This document shows positions 26,316 to 38,253 of a stretch of DNA of 64,000 nucleotides, piece after piece. A program made the translations under genes and the position numbers. The DNA is from Liolophura sinensis. Lineage: Eukaryota > Mollusca > Polyplacophora > Chitonida > Chitonidae. The DNA lies in the NCBI RefSeq assembly GCF_032854445.1, contig NC_088299.1, positions 10,283,608 to 10,347,607 on the forward strand. Reading direction: 5' to 3'. Position 1 is the stretch's first letter. Each line of letters starts with the position of its first letter. The notes under the pieces are model-generated. The model was not told the DNA's origin and ran no database searches. It worked only from the letters and a program-made list of their open reading frames with translations.

Positions 26316-27600
26316 AGCCCAACACATACCGTTATCTTTCTCCTCCCAAGTTTCACAGAACGCAGAGTACCGGTAGTTAAATTGTCGTTACCACTAAAGA
26401 GGTTCAAATTGCCTGTGCAGACACCCGGGCGACTTGGGTGCAGTCTGTTGTGACATACATATGTTTTTACCAGATGGTATCTCCATACGGCCTCTACTTG
26501 ATCCGCTCGGCCTACTGAGTCCTAACCTCTTTTTCATGCAACCCAAGCTTCACCATAGAGAAAGCCATGTCGGCTGCATCACAGCTTTCATCTAAAAGGT
26601 AGTTAAGTGCTTTTTTTTCCAACCTCAAAGTGAAAAAAAATGTGGCGTTTCTTTCTATACTTTTTATGTTTATATAGAAACATCAGTTTGGGAAATGTTA
26701 GTTTTGCCCACTCGACTGTCGATTGCGCAAGTTCTCAGCAAGGCCACTCCAAAACACATCCGCACACCGCCCCACCTCATGGCTATACATTTACGTTAGA
26801 ATCAAGTATGCAGCAGGTGCTTTATCCATATGTAGTACACTAAGCACAAGAAAAAACTGGATGCTGTTTTAATTTGTTCTGCAGATGAATGATTTTTTTC
26901 TCCACATTACAGTTTTCCTCAGAAACCAATTAGGTTGATACCCAAGATGTGCAAGAGTCTTCGGGAAAATGTCTATGTTATTTTAATATAAGAAAGAATG
27001 TGCAGATTTTGGACACGTTTTTGATCGTGGAAACACTAAAGCCGTTAATCCTTTAGAATACATGAAAGTCGTCCTTTTTTTTATTTCATTCATAGACCAT
27101 TTTAACAAAACAAACAAATGTTTTTGCACGAGTAGACCGAGGCAAATCTACGACAATGTAAAAAGAACTTTAAACTCATTGGAGAATCAACCAATCAAAT
27201 GTACGATGGTATGATTCAAATATGAAATTATGGCGGGTGTAAAACTCTTCATCCGCCCTGCTTATTTGGGCAAACAGTGGGTAGTCATTAAAAATAATAC
27301 GGTCATCGTCTCAACGGTTGAAGTGTACTGTAAACCCTATTTTTGAATGACTCCAGTTAGAAGAATGCATGCTACATGCACTGAACGGTGGAATGTGACT
27401 AATTTAACGCACGCATTCACACCACACACATTTGTTTCCCGCATTATATTTTAACTTATGGCAATGTACATTGATACTCTGTTTGAAATCTGGTTTCACA
27501 CGTTGTCTGAAAGACAAACTCATTGTAAAAGCATTTTGGCATATTTTTTCATGTTTCGTAGGAAAAGTTAATTGTTCATCTTTTGGAGTTTGTTCTTCCG
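26316..27600. other. No gene recognised
   Basis: AT-rich sequence leading into decayed copies of the 37-bp minisatellite. No exon signature found. Confidence 0.4.
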
Positions 27601-27775
27601 AGTATTCAAATGTTCTTTGTGAAAGTTTGTTGCACTTTTTGTTTCACAATGCTGTGTGAAAGCTTCTTCTGGTTTTAGAGTTGTGTGTGAAGGTTTTTTT
27701 CAACTCAGTATTGGGGAGCTCTGTCTGAAAACTTATTGAACTCAAAGTTGAGGGTAAGTTGTGGGTAAAAAGCTT

Positions 27776-28003
27776 GTTCTACTCAGTGTTTGAGGGTTAT
27801 TAATGAATTCCTTTTCTACTCAGTGTTTGAGGGTTATTAATGAATTCCTTTTCTACTCAGTGTTTGAGGGTTATTAATGAATTCCTTTTCTACTCAGTGT
27901 TTGAGGGTTATTCATGAATTTCTTTTCTTCTCAGTGTTTGAGGGTTATTAATGAATTCCTTTTCTACTCAGTGTTTGGGGGTTAATTATGAATTTTTGTA
28001 CTA
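27776..28003. repeat. 37-bp minisatellite, variant 1
   Basis: About six near-identical units ACTCAGTGTTTGAGGGTTAT TAATGAATTC. Each holds a GAATTC. Decayed relatives extend leftwards to about 27600. Confidence 0.95.
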
Positions 28004-29517
28004 CTCAGTATTAGTGAGTTACTGGTGAATTCTTGTTCTACTCAATATAAGTGAGTTATTGGTGAATTCTTGTTCCACTCAGTATTAGTGAGTTACTGGT
28101 GAATTCTTGTTCTACTCAATATTAGTGAGTTACTGGTGAATTCTTGTTCTACTCAATATTAGTGAGTTATTGGTGAATTCTTGTTCTACTCAATATAAGT
28201 GAGTTATTGGTGAATTCTTGTTCTACTCAGTATTAGTGAGTTATTGGTGAATTCTTGTTCTACTCAATATTAGTGAGTTATTGGTGAATTCTTGTTCTAC
28301 TCAATATAAGTGAGTTATTGGTGAATTCTTGTTCTACTCAGTATTAGTGAGTTATTGGTGAATTCTTGCTCTACTCAGTATTAGTGAGGTGTTGGTGAAT
28401 TCTTGTTCTACTCAATATTAGTGAGTTATTGGTGAATTCTTGCTCTACTCAGTATTAGTGAGTTGTTGGTGAATTCTTGTTCTACTCAGTATTAGTGAGT
28501 TATTGGTGAATTCTTCCTCTACTCAGTATTAGTGAGTTGTTGGTGAATTCTTGTTCTACTCAATATTAGTGAGTTATTGGTGAATTCTTGCTCTACTCAG
28601 TATTAGTGAGTTGTTGGTGAATTCTTGTTCTACTCAGTATTAGTGAGTTATTGGTGAATTCTTGTTCTACTCAGTATTAGTGAGTTGTTGGTGAATTCTT
28701 GCTCTACTCAGTATTAGTGAGCTGTTGGTGAATTCTTGTTCTACTCAATATAAGTGAGTTATTGGTGAATTCTTGTTCTACTCAGTATTAGTGAGTTATT
28801 GGTGAATTCTTGCTCTACTCAGTATTAGTGAGTTGTTGGTGAATTCTTGTTCTACTCAATATTAGTGAGTTATTGGTGAATTCTTGCTCTACTCAGTATT
28901 AGTGAGTTGTTGGTGAATTCTTGTTCTACTCAGTATTAGTGAGTTGTTGGTGAATTCTTGCTCTACTCAGTATTAGTGAGTTGTTGGTGAATTCTTGTTC
29001 TACTCAGTATTAGTGAGTTATTGGTGAATTCTTGCTCTACTCAGTATTAGTGAGTTGTTGGTGAATTCTTGTTCTACTCAGTATTAGTGAGTTATTGGTG
29101 AATTCTTGTTCTACTCAATATAAGTGAGTTATTGGTGAATTCTTGTTCTACTCAATATAAGTGAGTTATTGGTGAATTCTTGTTCTACTCAGTATTAGTG
29201 AGTTATTGGTGAATTCTTGCTCTACTCAGTATTAGTGAGTTATTGGTGAATTCTTGCTCTACTCAGTATTAGTGAGTTGTTGGTGAATTCTTGTTCTACT
29301 CAGTATTAGTGAGTTATTGGTGAATTCTTGCTCTACTCAGTATTAGTGAGTTGTTGGTGAATTCTTGTTCTACTCAGTATTAGTGAGTTGTTGGTGAATT
29401 CTTGTTCTACTCAGTATTAGTGAGTTGTTGGTGAATTCTTGTTCTACTCAGTATTAGTGAGTTGTTGGTGAATTCTTGTTCTACTCAATATTAGTGAGTT
29501 ATTGATGAATTCTTGTT
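28004..29517. repeat. 37-bp minisatellite, variant 2, about 41 copies
   Basis: Unit ACTCAGTATTAGTGAGTTAT TGGTGAATTCTTG. Sub-variants (TTGTT/TTGCT, GTTAT/GTTGT, CAGTATTAG/CAATATAAG) alternate in partly regular order. Unit length equals that of variant 1. Confidence 0.97.
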
Positions 29518-29699
29518 CGAGTGCTATGGCCTGTAAGTGCCATTCGAAACTTTTAGAATTTTCTAAGGATTTTCCGTGGTTCACAGTTTTTCTAATGAAA
29601 GCTTATTGTTAAGAACATAGATCTTAAAGTACATGGAAATGAATAAACGATGACAGAAATATTTTGGACAAAACTGATATAGCTGTAAACTTCTAAAAC

Positions 29700-29922
29700 G
29701 TTTTCTCCGCGGTATAAACGTTTTCTCCGTGGTGTAAACGTTTTCTTCGCGGTGAAAACATTTTTCTCCATGGTCTGAAGCTTTTCTCTGCAGTGTAAAT
29801 CTTTTCTCTGCAGAGTAATTGTTTTCCCCGCGGTAGAAAGGTTTTCTCCGGGGTGGAAAGGTTTTCTCTGGCGTGGAAAGATTTTCTCCGCGTGTTAAAG
29901 TTTTGTCCACGGTGGAAAGGTT
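29700..29922. repeat. ~20-bp minisatellite
   Basis: About eleven imperfect units of GTTTTCTCCGCGGTGTAAAC. One strand is open for about 109 codons only because the unit lacks stops. Confidence 0.88.
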
Positions 29923-30892
29923 ATATTCAATACATGGTTGTCCTGTATAGAAAAAACTATTCTGTTCAATGTTTAGAACTTGTCTGAAAATTTTCTTTTA
30001 CATTTCTTCTTGGAGGAACACCGTGTTACCGTTGAGGGTACGTATTCGCGATTACCATACAAAGATGTACTACCAGATCATCTAAATGACATTTTTCAAG
30101 GCACAGTACACGTAAAGAGCTCACTGATGCTCTTCTTTCTACTTAACCCGACCAATTTATAAATGATCAAGACAAAAAATAGGCAAAAGAATATAGTGTA
30201 AACATTAAAGCCGTCCAGCAAAAATAACAAAAGAGACACAGATTGGTCTAACTTCACTTCTTGCCCAGAAAAGCTCACTTTTTGCCGTGTTGAGCTGAAA
30301 TGAGTGGGTGACATGCGCAAGGTTACAGATAATGCTCAGATGTTGTCATAGAGATGCCAGTTTAAGCACTATACGTGCTGCTCGTTACACGTACGCCATG
30401 TTTTTCTCATTCGCCCAGAGCTATATCGAGCCATGTTGAGCTCAACATCACGAATGTGGTACAAAAAAGTCTTTACTTGTGGAAATGTCTGGTGATTACG
30501 CCTTCCAAATTGATTTCTTCCACTGGCTATTTGCACTGCCTTTAACCTTCATTGAAATTTAATGAAAAAAAGAATTAACATATTAGCAGATAAAATTGGA
30601 ATACACAGTTAAGTCTAATCCCGGGAATCTCTTTTGTTTGCCGAGACAAAATGGCGCCTCGAGACATCACGTGACCGACTGCGCTTGTTTGATTGGTGTG
30701 GCACTTTTCAGCCATCCAACTACACAATGGACCCTGACAGTTTAAATGGTCATCTTATTTCCCTATATAAGGGACATATACTAAGTCATAGGTCACGTTA
30801 TATGCTCAGTGATTTGACATTTTAATGGCATGCTACTGCATCTGATTGGTTTGATTTCTGTCGTTCTACTTCACATGCTCAAACAAAGGTTT

Positions 30893-31037
30893 AGGTGGCC
30901 CACATGGCAAAGGGGATTAGCGCTCCAGTGCGGCTCAGGAAGAGGTCGATGTGAGTTCAAGTCCAGCTCATGCTGGCTTCCTATGCAGTCTTTTGTGGGA
31001 AGGTCTGTCAGCAACCTACGGATGGCCATGGGTTTCC
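30893..31037 (+). mobile_element. SINE family 1, 3'-truncated
   Basis: Diverged head, intact GTGAGTTCAAGTCCAGCTCA and body up to CCATGGGTTTCC, no tail. Confidence 0.85.
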
Positions 31038-32694
31038 ACATCTGACCGAATCAGGTTTGATGCAGGGTGAAATGGAAGGAGGAATGGATAGACTAGAGAT
31101 TGGAATCATTGGGATATATTATGATTTAGGATATGGATAAAACTCGGCTTCTCTACAGAGCAGTTTGTGACATAACAATATTGTACCATTCAGCAACACA
31201 ACGATGTTGCTATATGTGTAATAAGATACATAGCCTGCTTTCGGAAATCAAGGACAGTTAAGCAGGCAGCTAAAGAGCATGTAATTGTCTAGTTACCCTC
31301 TGTCTAGGTTAAATAAATATTTTCAGATTTCTATTTTTGAAGTAGGGTGATATGCCATTTAAACACTTGAAGGAAAACAACTGTTGATGGTAACTTAAAT
31401 GATTCAACCCCCATGAAAAGAGCATATCTCGCATACAATTTGGCGCAAATTGCAAATGCTCACAGTTAACAGGCCATTGAATTACGTAACATTAACAATG
31501 TTTAACTACACCTCAAAATGTTGCAAACATAGATGTTCAAAGGTTTCCTTCCAAACCCAATTTGGCCGCCAAACTAAGTGAGCTAGAAGATCAAACTTCA
31601 AAACCCTGAAAGATCCACGAGAATTTTGCTCCCAAATTTCAAACAGCTGCGAAATCACTTCCCAAATAAAAAAGTTTAATTGTCCGAGCAAAAACAATAA
31701 GCTTTCAGCCTTCAGCATGGAAGGCTAATAAGAGAGACAGAACGAGGACATCCCAATACGTTATGTAGGCCCTTATGGTTAAAAACTACTGTTTTCAATG
31801 CAATATTTATTTCACTGACTGCTTAATGTATTCCACGGTATTTTTTTGCAGTTATTTTTGTGAATGCATGTATAGTTTTTATATAATGAAAGAATACGAT
31901 TCTAGCAACAAATACATGGTTCTAAGGATTGCAAGTGGTGAGAAAGCTACAAGCTATAGAGATCGGGTACATAATACCTCGAACATACACAGTCATGTCT
32001 GATGACACAATAATAGCATGGATGCAAGAAAATATAACGTGGAATATAGGACATCTTAAACGGTTGCAGTCAACAAGTGGCACGAGACAATCAAAACGCA
32101 TGGTTTGGTCTCCATGCGCACTACATAAGCGTGTGTGTGCATGGGTCAAATATTAGTTGGCTATGTTTAGAAAAACCACCAAACGTTGCATTCACTCGAT
32201 GTAAAAGTCTTATTTATGGAGATATACAACCAAGGAAGGCTCTAGCCAGTAAAATGTATAAATAAAGAACATAATACAGAAATATACAAATAAAAACTAT
32301 TTTGGACATTTTAAACTAGGTCTGTAATTTGCCTCTGTGTAACCAAACAAACCAGTTTGAAAAAACTCCAGGAAACTGCCTTGTAAAAGCCCAAAACAGG
32401 ACAAAAACAGACATGATTTTGTCGATCTGAAGAAAAAATAGTCCGGCAAACTGGATCGTGACGGACTGATGGACTGTCGGACAATGTGTAAGCATATATT
32501 CCCTACGGTAACGGCAAGGGACTACTAGGGAACATGACCGATTGGCGTTAATGTATTTTACATTAGTAGATGGATGGGTGAATAGATGGATGGATAGATG
32601 GGGGAGGAGCGGTTGGATCATGAGCACGTATGATCAGAAGAGTTGCCTGGTTGCATTCTCTCAAAAGTCATCAGTTAGATTTGCTCCCGGAGTT
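31038..32694. other. No gene recognised; short GGAT-rich run
   Basis: Contains a short (GATG)n-like run at about 32569-32602. No coding similarity seen. Confidence 0.4.
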
Positions 32695-32824
32695 ATGACG
32701 GAACGCATTTTCGTCAACCTAACGGATTAATCCGTCCGTGATAACGAATCAATCCCTTCCTGATTACCGATTAATTCGTTATCACGGATTAATCCGTTAC
32801 ATCGTTGAAAATGTAATCCGTCAT
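32695..32824. repeat. ~50-bp imperfect inverted repeat (hairpin)
   Basis: Arms at 32695-32749 and 32774-32824 pair with small bulges around a 24-base loop. Shared blocks include ATGACGGA, CATTTTC, TAACGGATTAATCCGT and GATAACGAAT. The block ACGGATTAATCCGT is itself a perfect palindrome. Confidence 0.85.
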
Positions 32825-33249
32825 CATTGTGGAAATGAACTTAACCGATGACTTTTTTAGTGTTACGGCCTTGGATGGTGTCGGATCATCATGATCATCA
32901 TGAAGGGAAGAGTTAATTTGGGGTGAGGTATGGTGAATTAAGATATTTATGTGTGCTAAGATTGTGGGGTTGCATGAAAGAACGAATTAACATTTTAGAT
33001 GTTTTTGGTATGTCTAAGGAACATTGTTTTCTAGAAATGCGAAAATCATATATCTGTGCCAAATGGAAAATTTTGAAGCGGAGATATACTCGTAAGTGTT
33101 TTATTAAGGCTCATTCTTGCTCTGAGCAAGGCGTAAGGCCTATAGGAACCTCTGTTTTCCTTCTGAACACTACCGATGCGCAGGCCAGTGCTTTTATAGT
33201 TTACAGCTATAGGATATATCCCACCACTTATAAACTAAGATGATATACG

Positions 33250-33343
33250 GTTCCACCCACCATAATGCTGGCCGCCGTCGTATAAGTGAAATATTCTTGA
33301 GTACGGCGTAAAACATCAATCAAATAAATAAATAAATAAATAA
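33250..33343 (+). mobile_element. SINE family 1 tail, 5'-truncated insertion with target-site duplication
   Basis: Direct repeats ATGATATACG at 33240-33249 and 33344-33353 enclose only the last ~95 bases of the family, including the (AATA)n end. Confidence 0.93.
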
Positions 33344-33699
33344 ATGATATACGATTTGGATACTGTTAAACTTTCTTACGTATCTCCAACACCATTGAAA
33401 TGCATTGTCCGCATTGGGTTTTTTTTTTTGTTTGGTATGCTTTTGAGAAAGAAACTTGAAAAATGAAGCAAGCATTTGTAGAAAGATTATTAAAAACTGT
33501 ATACCGTAAAAACTGAGTTCGTGTGTCTTTCGTGACCATGCACAGCTATTTCTGCACCTTTATGACCAGGTATCCTTGTGAACTTCACTCCTGTAATGTG
33601 TGCTGATGCACGAAAAGCGAATTTAACATTAAATTACTGTTTTAGGGATAGGGAAAAGTTGTTGTGGCCTCATTGAGGACACACATTATCAATTTGGAT

Positions 33700-33915
33700 C
33701 CATAAATTTCGTCCATGAGTAACTTGGCCATTTTTCCAGACTCTGAGAGTTCTATTTATTTTAGTAAGGTGTTTTGAGGTCTGCCTTGGAACATGAGATG
33801 TAAAATGAGATTTCTACTAGAAAATTGTATGTTTTAGCACCACAAATAATATTTTGTGACACTTATTCTCCTCTGAAAATGCATTATTGTGGCCGAATTT
33901 TAAGGGCATTTAGCG
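33700..33915 (+). repeat. Dispersed repeat of unknown class, copy A
   Basis: Aligns with 46806-47025 over ~210 bases: CCATGAGTAACTTGGCCATT, GAGAGTTCTATTTATTTTA, CTTGGAACATGAGATG and TTTTGTGACACTTATT. No tRNA-like head or recognised coding part. Confidence 0.75.
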
Positions 33916-34869
33916 GTAATCAATATGGATCCATAAAGCTCACTTTATACAATCCAAAACATTTGACAGCATTTAATTCTTTGAAAAATAAATCAAACAA
34001 AGTTATTAAGGACATTTTATATACAGCTTTTAATGGTCATATTATTAAGCTGGTGTGCACTTCATTTTTTACGTTTGTTTCCCTTTAAACGTTCATGTGG
34101 AAATTGGTCTTGCGATTATTGACCTGGAATATCCATTGTAGCTGACTGTTGGTACGCGAATGGCGTCAGTTTAGATGCACAGGATTGTTTACAACGCGGA
34201 GGACTAAATACCGTAACTTTCCGTTTTATCAGGTAATCTTAATCAACTCATTTAATATTCCTATATACAGCTCATAATTCTTCCTGACATGTACAACATT
34301 CGTCCTTTCCGCTTTCAATGTCCTTGTTAGCGGTTCCAACAATGGCTCGATGCTTGGTCCCCGCCAGTGCCTCCAGACGTCCTCCAGCTGTCTCCACCAC
34401 CTGTTAGTTATCGACTGGAAAACCCTTGGCCTTGTTTGATTCTATCCCATGAGAGATCTTGAACCCACTTTAGCGGCTGTCAAACCATTCGATATACACA
34501 GCCACCTTGGTTAAGGAATGGCTGGGTAACTTTGTGCTGTCTTAACGCCTTACGGGCGAGTCCGACCCGTTGCTCTTACAGTCTGTGGCGATGTCGTCAG
34601 TAGATTGACCCCTGTACGTTTGGTCATGACCAGGTTTAGGCAACTCCTTAGTCAGCCATCAAAACCCGGACCTATTGATTTAGGGTAACTGAAAAGAATT
34701 ATCCTGTTATTTTATTGGTGGACGAGGGTCGGGCATTTGCCATATACTTTTTTACCTATGGAACTGACGATAAGAATCAGTTAGGGCTTGACTAAACTTT
34801 ACATTATTTCTTTGGGATCTATTCTACTTCACGAACGAATAGTGCTTCGGTGTGCACATTACACCCTAC
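33916..34869. other. No gene recognised
   Basis: Includes the relative of the 10800 repeat near 34100. No supported coding sequence. Confidence 0.4.
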
Positions 34870-34936
34870 AGCCGCCGTCGCATAAATGAAATATTCCGGA
34901 GTACGACGTGAAACACCAATCAAATAAATAAATAAA
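34870..34936 (+). mobile_element. SINE family 1 tail fragment
   Basis: GCCGCCGTCGCATAAATGAA, then ATTCCGGAGTACGACGTGAA, ACACCAATC and (AATA)n. Confidence 0.85.
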
Positions 34937-35204
34937 ATACATGTACTCTAAAGCTACGTTCACGCGATGCGATTTAGACGTACAAAATTTAACCTAATCA
35001 TAACGTTTGAATTCATAAATCGTCTTACATAGTGTACGTCCTAGCTTGGTTAGTTGAATTGGACGAGTCCCTATTAAAAATTGCACTGTTTGACCACGGC
35101 TTTACCAGTATATGTTCAGACATGATCTGCCATTGCACAACGTATACAATAGATCATGCTGCCAAATATGCCAACACATACACCATTTTTATTTACAGTT
35201 CACC

Positions 35205-35460
35205 TTATATACGGAACATTTTTCGATTGGGGTATATTCTATATACAGAACGTTTTTCCTTTACAGTATATTCTATATACAGAGCGCTTTTCATCTACAG
35301 TAAGTTCTATATACAGAACGTTTTTCGTTTACGGTATATTCTACACACAGGACATTTTCATTTACAGAATATTCCATGTACAGAAAATTTTCCATTTACA
35401 AAACATTCTGTACACAGAACATTTTTTTATTTACAGTAAACTTTTCATACAGGACGTTTT
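35205..35460. repeat. ~34-bp minisatellite (TATATTCTATATACAGAACG type)
   Basis: About seven diverged units. All plus frames are open for long stretches because units lack stops. No evidence of coding use. Confidence 0.8.
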
Positions 35461-35664
35461 TGGATTCTATACTGATTCTGTGCATTCTATATATGGTACA
35501 GACAGTGCGTCGTTTACAGTATATTGTATACTTATCCCTGCTTATTTCAGAGCGAAAGGCCTTTGTGGATCTAATGCAAGTGTTTGTATTACAAATTTCA
35601 GCGAGTGAGATACAACTGCGTATATGTTTCGCATTTAATTACTTGACAAATTTCCACTGAAAGA

Positions 35665-35860
35665 GCCGGCCCGGAGAGCACAGTTGGAAGAACGTCCACT
35701 TCGGTAAGTCCTCTCAGTGAAGCAGCACTAGATAAAAGAGCGGTGGAAATCCGTCCTGCAACAAGGAGGCACATTACATACACCCTAAGGATTCCTTTGT
35801 CGTCATATGACTGAAAAATTGTTGAGTACGACGTTAAACCCCAAGCACTCACTCACTCAC
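35665..35860 (+). mobile_element. SINE family 2, internally deleted, with target-site duplication
   Basis: Perfect 12-bp repeats TCCACTGAAAGA at 35653-35664 and 35861-35872. It has a tRNA-like head with GAGCACAGTTGGAAG and a tail with TTGTTGAGTACGACGTTAAA and (ACTC)n. Compared with the full copy at 47404-47764 it lacks the middle, including the B box. Confidence 0.92.
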
Positions 35861-36000
35861 TCCACTGAAAGACAGTTTTAATCTGCTGCAATTTTAACAA
35901 TACATATATTTTCAGTTTTATTTTAAGGGGAATTATGGATGATAGCTAATGGATAAGTCATATTTGTTACCAAACTTAATGGAATTGAATCGCACTTTTA

Positions 36001-36297
36001 GGGTAGCTTCGGGGGCGATAGATACAGGGTCAGTTTGGGGTGGGACACACCTGAGACCTTAAAAGAGGAAGTTGTAACTTCATCGCTTGGCGTTCAACAT
36101 GAAAGGGGTAGTGCATCGACTGGTTGACCCGTATCAATATAATGGCTCGGGTGGGGCGCCTTACTTGCCTTCCGTAATTCGTCTCAGTGAAGCAGCACTA
36201 GATAAAAGAGCGGTGGAAATCCGGCCTGCAACAAGGAGGCACATGACACCTATATGCATTTCAAGGGCTCCTTCGTCATCATATGACTGAAAAGGAG
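36001..36297 (+). mobile_element. SINE family 2, head-truncated
   Basis: Body blocks TAAAAGAGGAAGTTGTAACT, GACTGGTTGACCCGTA, TCAGTGAAGCAGCACTAG and AACAAGGAGGCACAT match the full copy. The end of the tail is lost. Confidence 0.88.
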
Positions 36298-36329
36298 TAG
36301 ATACTACATCTTTTACCACATATAATGGA

Positions 36330-36632
36330 ATTAATGGGGGATAAATATCTTGTTACCTTTGTGGTAAGGCGAGTTCACGACGCCAAAGTGCTGCTGCCAC
36401 TGATTTATCATGCAGAAGACACCAGACAAGACACCCCGTCCAGTCACATTATAGTGACACTGAACAAACCAGTCCTGTTTCCTTGCCCTAACCTCTCAGT
36501 GAGGAGCGCCAAACGAGGCACCAGCAAGAATTATTTTCAAAGTCTTTAGTATGACCCGACAAGGGTTTGATCCAAGGTCTCCCGACTTCGAGGTGGACGC
36601 TCTTTAACCATTAGGCCACCGAAGTTTATCTG
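36330..36632 (-). mobile_element. SINE family 3, with tRNA-like head
   Basis: On the minus strand the head reads GGTGGCCTAATGGTTAAAGA (an A box) and CTTGGATCAAACC (a B-box-like block). The body matches 53556-53786. It lies tail to tail with a family 2 copy. Confidence 0.82.
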
Positions 36633-37109
36633 GTAAGAGGGCCTACATATCTTAACTCTGTTCTAACCTGGTGATCTCTGTGTAGGTATGAACTCTAATG
36701 GAATATAGGCCCATCTTTTATTTGTTAGCACTGTCAGTTCTTACACCGTATATGTCGCGTTCACAGTGTCTATGACGCCAGCGCTTGGGCTGATGCTGAC
36801 GTCATTGTTGAAGGTTATTGTGCATGTACTGTAGCTGATCATGTTATAAACATCCTGTAAAAATAGAAGCATAATCTTGGCCATTTCATTCAGACGACCC
36901 ATCAAGATTTGAACATCTTCTATATTTAGTTCCTTCAAGAGAATCCTAATGTGAAACAGCTGACGTTTTCCCATTTATTTTCAAGTTCCATCTATAATAG
37001 CTCGAGTATTTGTTGCCTGTTACGTTTATAGACGTGAATGGTGTCATGAATGGTGGTCACAGGGATAGACTGAGTGAGTATTTTTGTTTCGAGTTTAACG
37101 CCATTATGG

Positions 37110-37344
37110 GTATTCCCTGGTCGAGGTGATTAGCGTGCCAGTGCGGCACAATGACCAGGAGACGCGAGTTCCAGTCCAGCTCATATTGGCTTTCTCCCAG
37201 GCCGTACCCTGAAAGGTCGTGCAGCAAACTGCGGATGGTCGTGGCCTTCTCCCTTGCGCCATCCGCTTTCCTCCCATCATAATACTGGCCGGCGTCGTAT
37301 AAGTGAAATATGCTTGAGTACGTGGTAAAACAAATAAATAAATA
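37110..37344 (+). mobile_element. SINE family 1, diverged full-length copy
   Basis: Head, body (CCAGTCCAGCTCATATTGGC) and tail (CGTCGTATAAGTGAAATATG) are all recognisable with many changes. Confidence 0.85.
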
Positions 37345-37753
37345 TCGTCATTACGGTTAATATCACGATGTTTGTTACATGAAGGACTCTCAGTGTCTGT
37401 GGGCTTATGTTTCATGCCGTTTGTACATTTATAATTGTCTATGCAAATAGAACTGAGCGTCTTACCCTGGAATACTTCACTCGTATGACCGTCGTCAGGT
37501 ATGCAGGTGGAAAAAATCGGAAAAAAGACCACAGCCCCTCATTGCATGGGTACCGGGCCTTCTAACATCTGTTTCACAAATCTACAGGGTCCTATTAAAA
37601 TTCAAAATCTTACTCTTTTCAACAAAACAAAATATTTGAAGGCAGATTCTCAAACTTGGCTGAATTTATCCAACAATGGTACACAGCACGAAATAAATAG
37701 TAAACCTTTTTATTGATATGTGAAACGGTCTCCTGCATCTTAAAAATTATACA

Positions 37754-37962
37754 TATATTTATTTGGTTGATGCTTTAAGGTGGGAGGAAATCGGGCAGAG
37801 CCTGGGAAACCCGCCCACGACCGTCCACTGTAGTACCTTCCCACGTACGGCCGGAGAGGGGGCCAGCACGAGCCGGACTTCAACTCACAACAACCGCATT
37901 GGTGAGAGGCTCCCAGGTCATTACGCGCTCTGGCGTGGTAATCACCTCGACCATGGAGGCCC
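37754..37962 (-). mobile_element. SINE family 1, lacking part of the tail
   Basis: TTTATTTGGTTGATGCTTTA joins directly to GGTGGGAGGAAATCGGGCAG; the ATTCTTGAGTACGGCG block is deleted. The head ends CATGGAGGCCC. Confidence 0.88.
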
Positions 37963-38143
37963 ACACCGTCCCACCCCCACACATTAAGTGCTTACAGACA
38001 CCTCTACATGAGATAGACACCCGATGCACGAGAACATTACCCCAAAGGATATAAATCTTAATACCGTACAATTGGCGGCTTGACCAAGATCATCGTAACT
38101 TACATGGATATATCCATTAAAATGAATGGTTAAGGCAGGTATA

Positions 38144-38253
38144 TATTTATTTGATTGGTGTTTTACGTCTCACTCAAAAATATTTCACTTATACGACGGT
38201 GGGCAGCTTTATGGTGGTATGAAACCGGACAGAACCCAGGAGGAAACCCGGTA
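38144..38253 (-). mobile_element. SINE family 1, 5'-truncated
   Basis: Tail TTTATTTGATTGGTGTTTTA, then AAATATTTCACTTATACGAC and GAGGAAACCCGG; the head is absent. Confidence 0.85.

Noticed and set aside
29581-29910. 109-codon minus-strand frame with repeated Arg/Lys/Glu motifs
   Set aside because: It is a translation of the 20-bp minisatellite; the unit is not a multiple of three and its periodicity is a DNA, not protein, feature.
35032-35608. Overlapping plus-strand frames rich in Tyr, Phe and Ile
   Set aside because: They arise from the ~34-bp minisatellite in different frames; no conserved domain.
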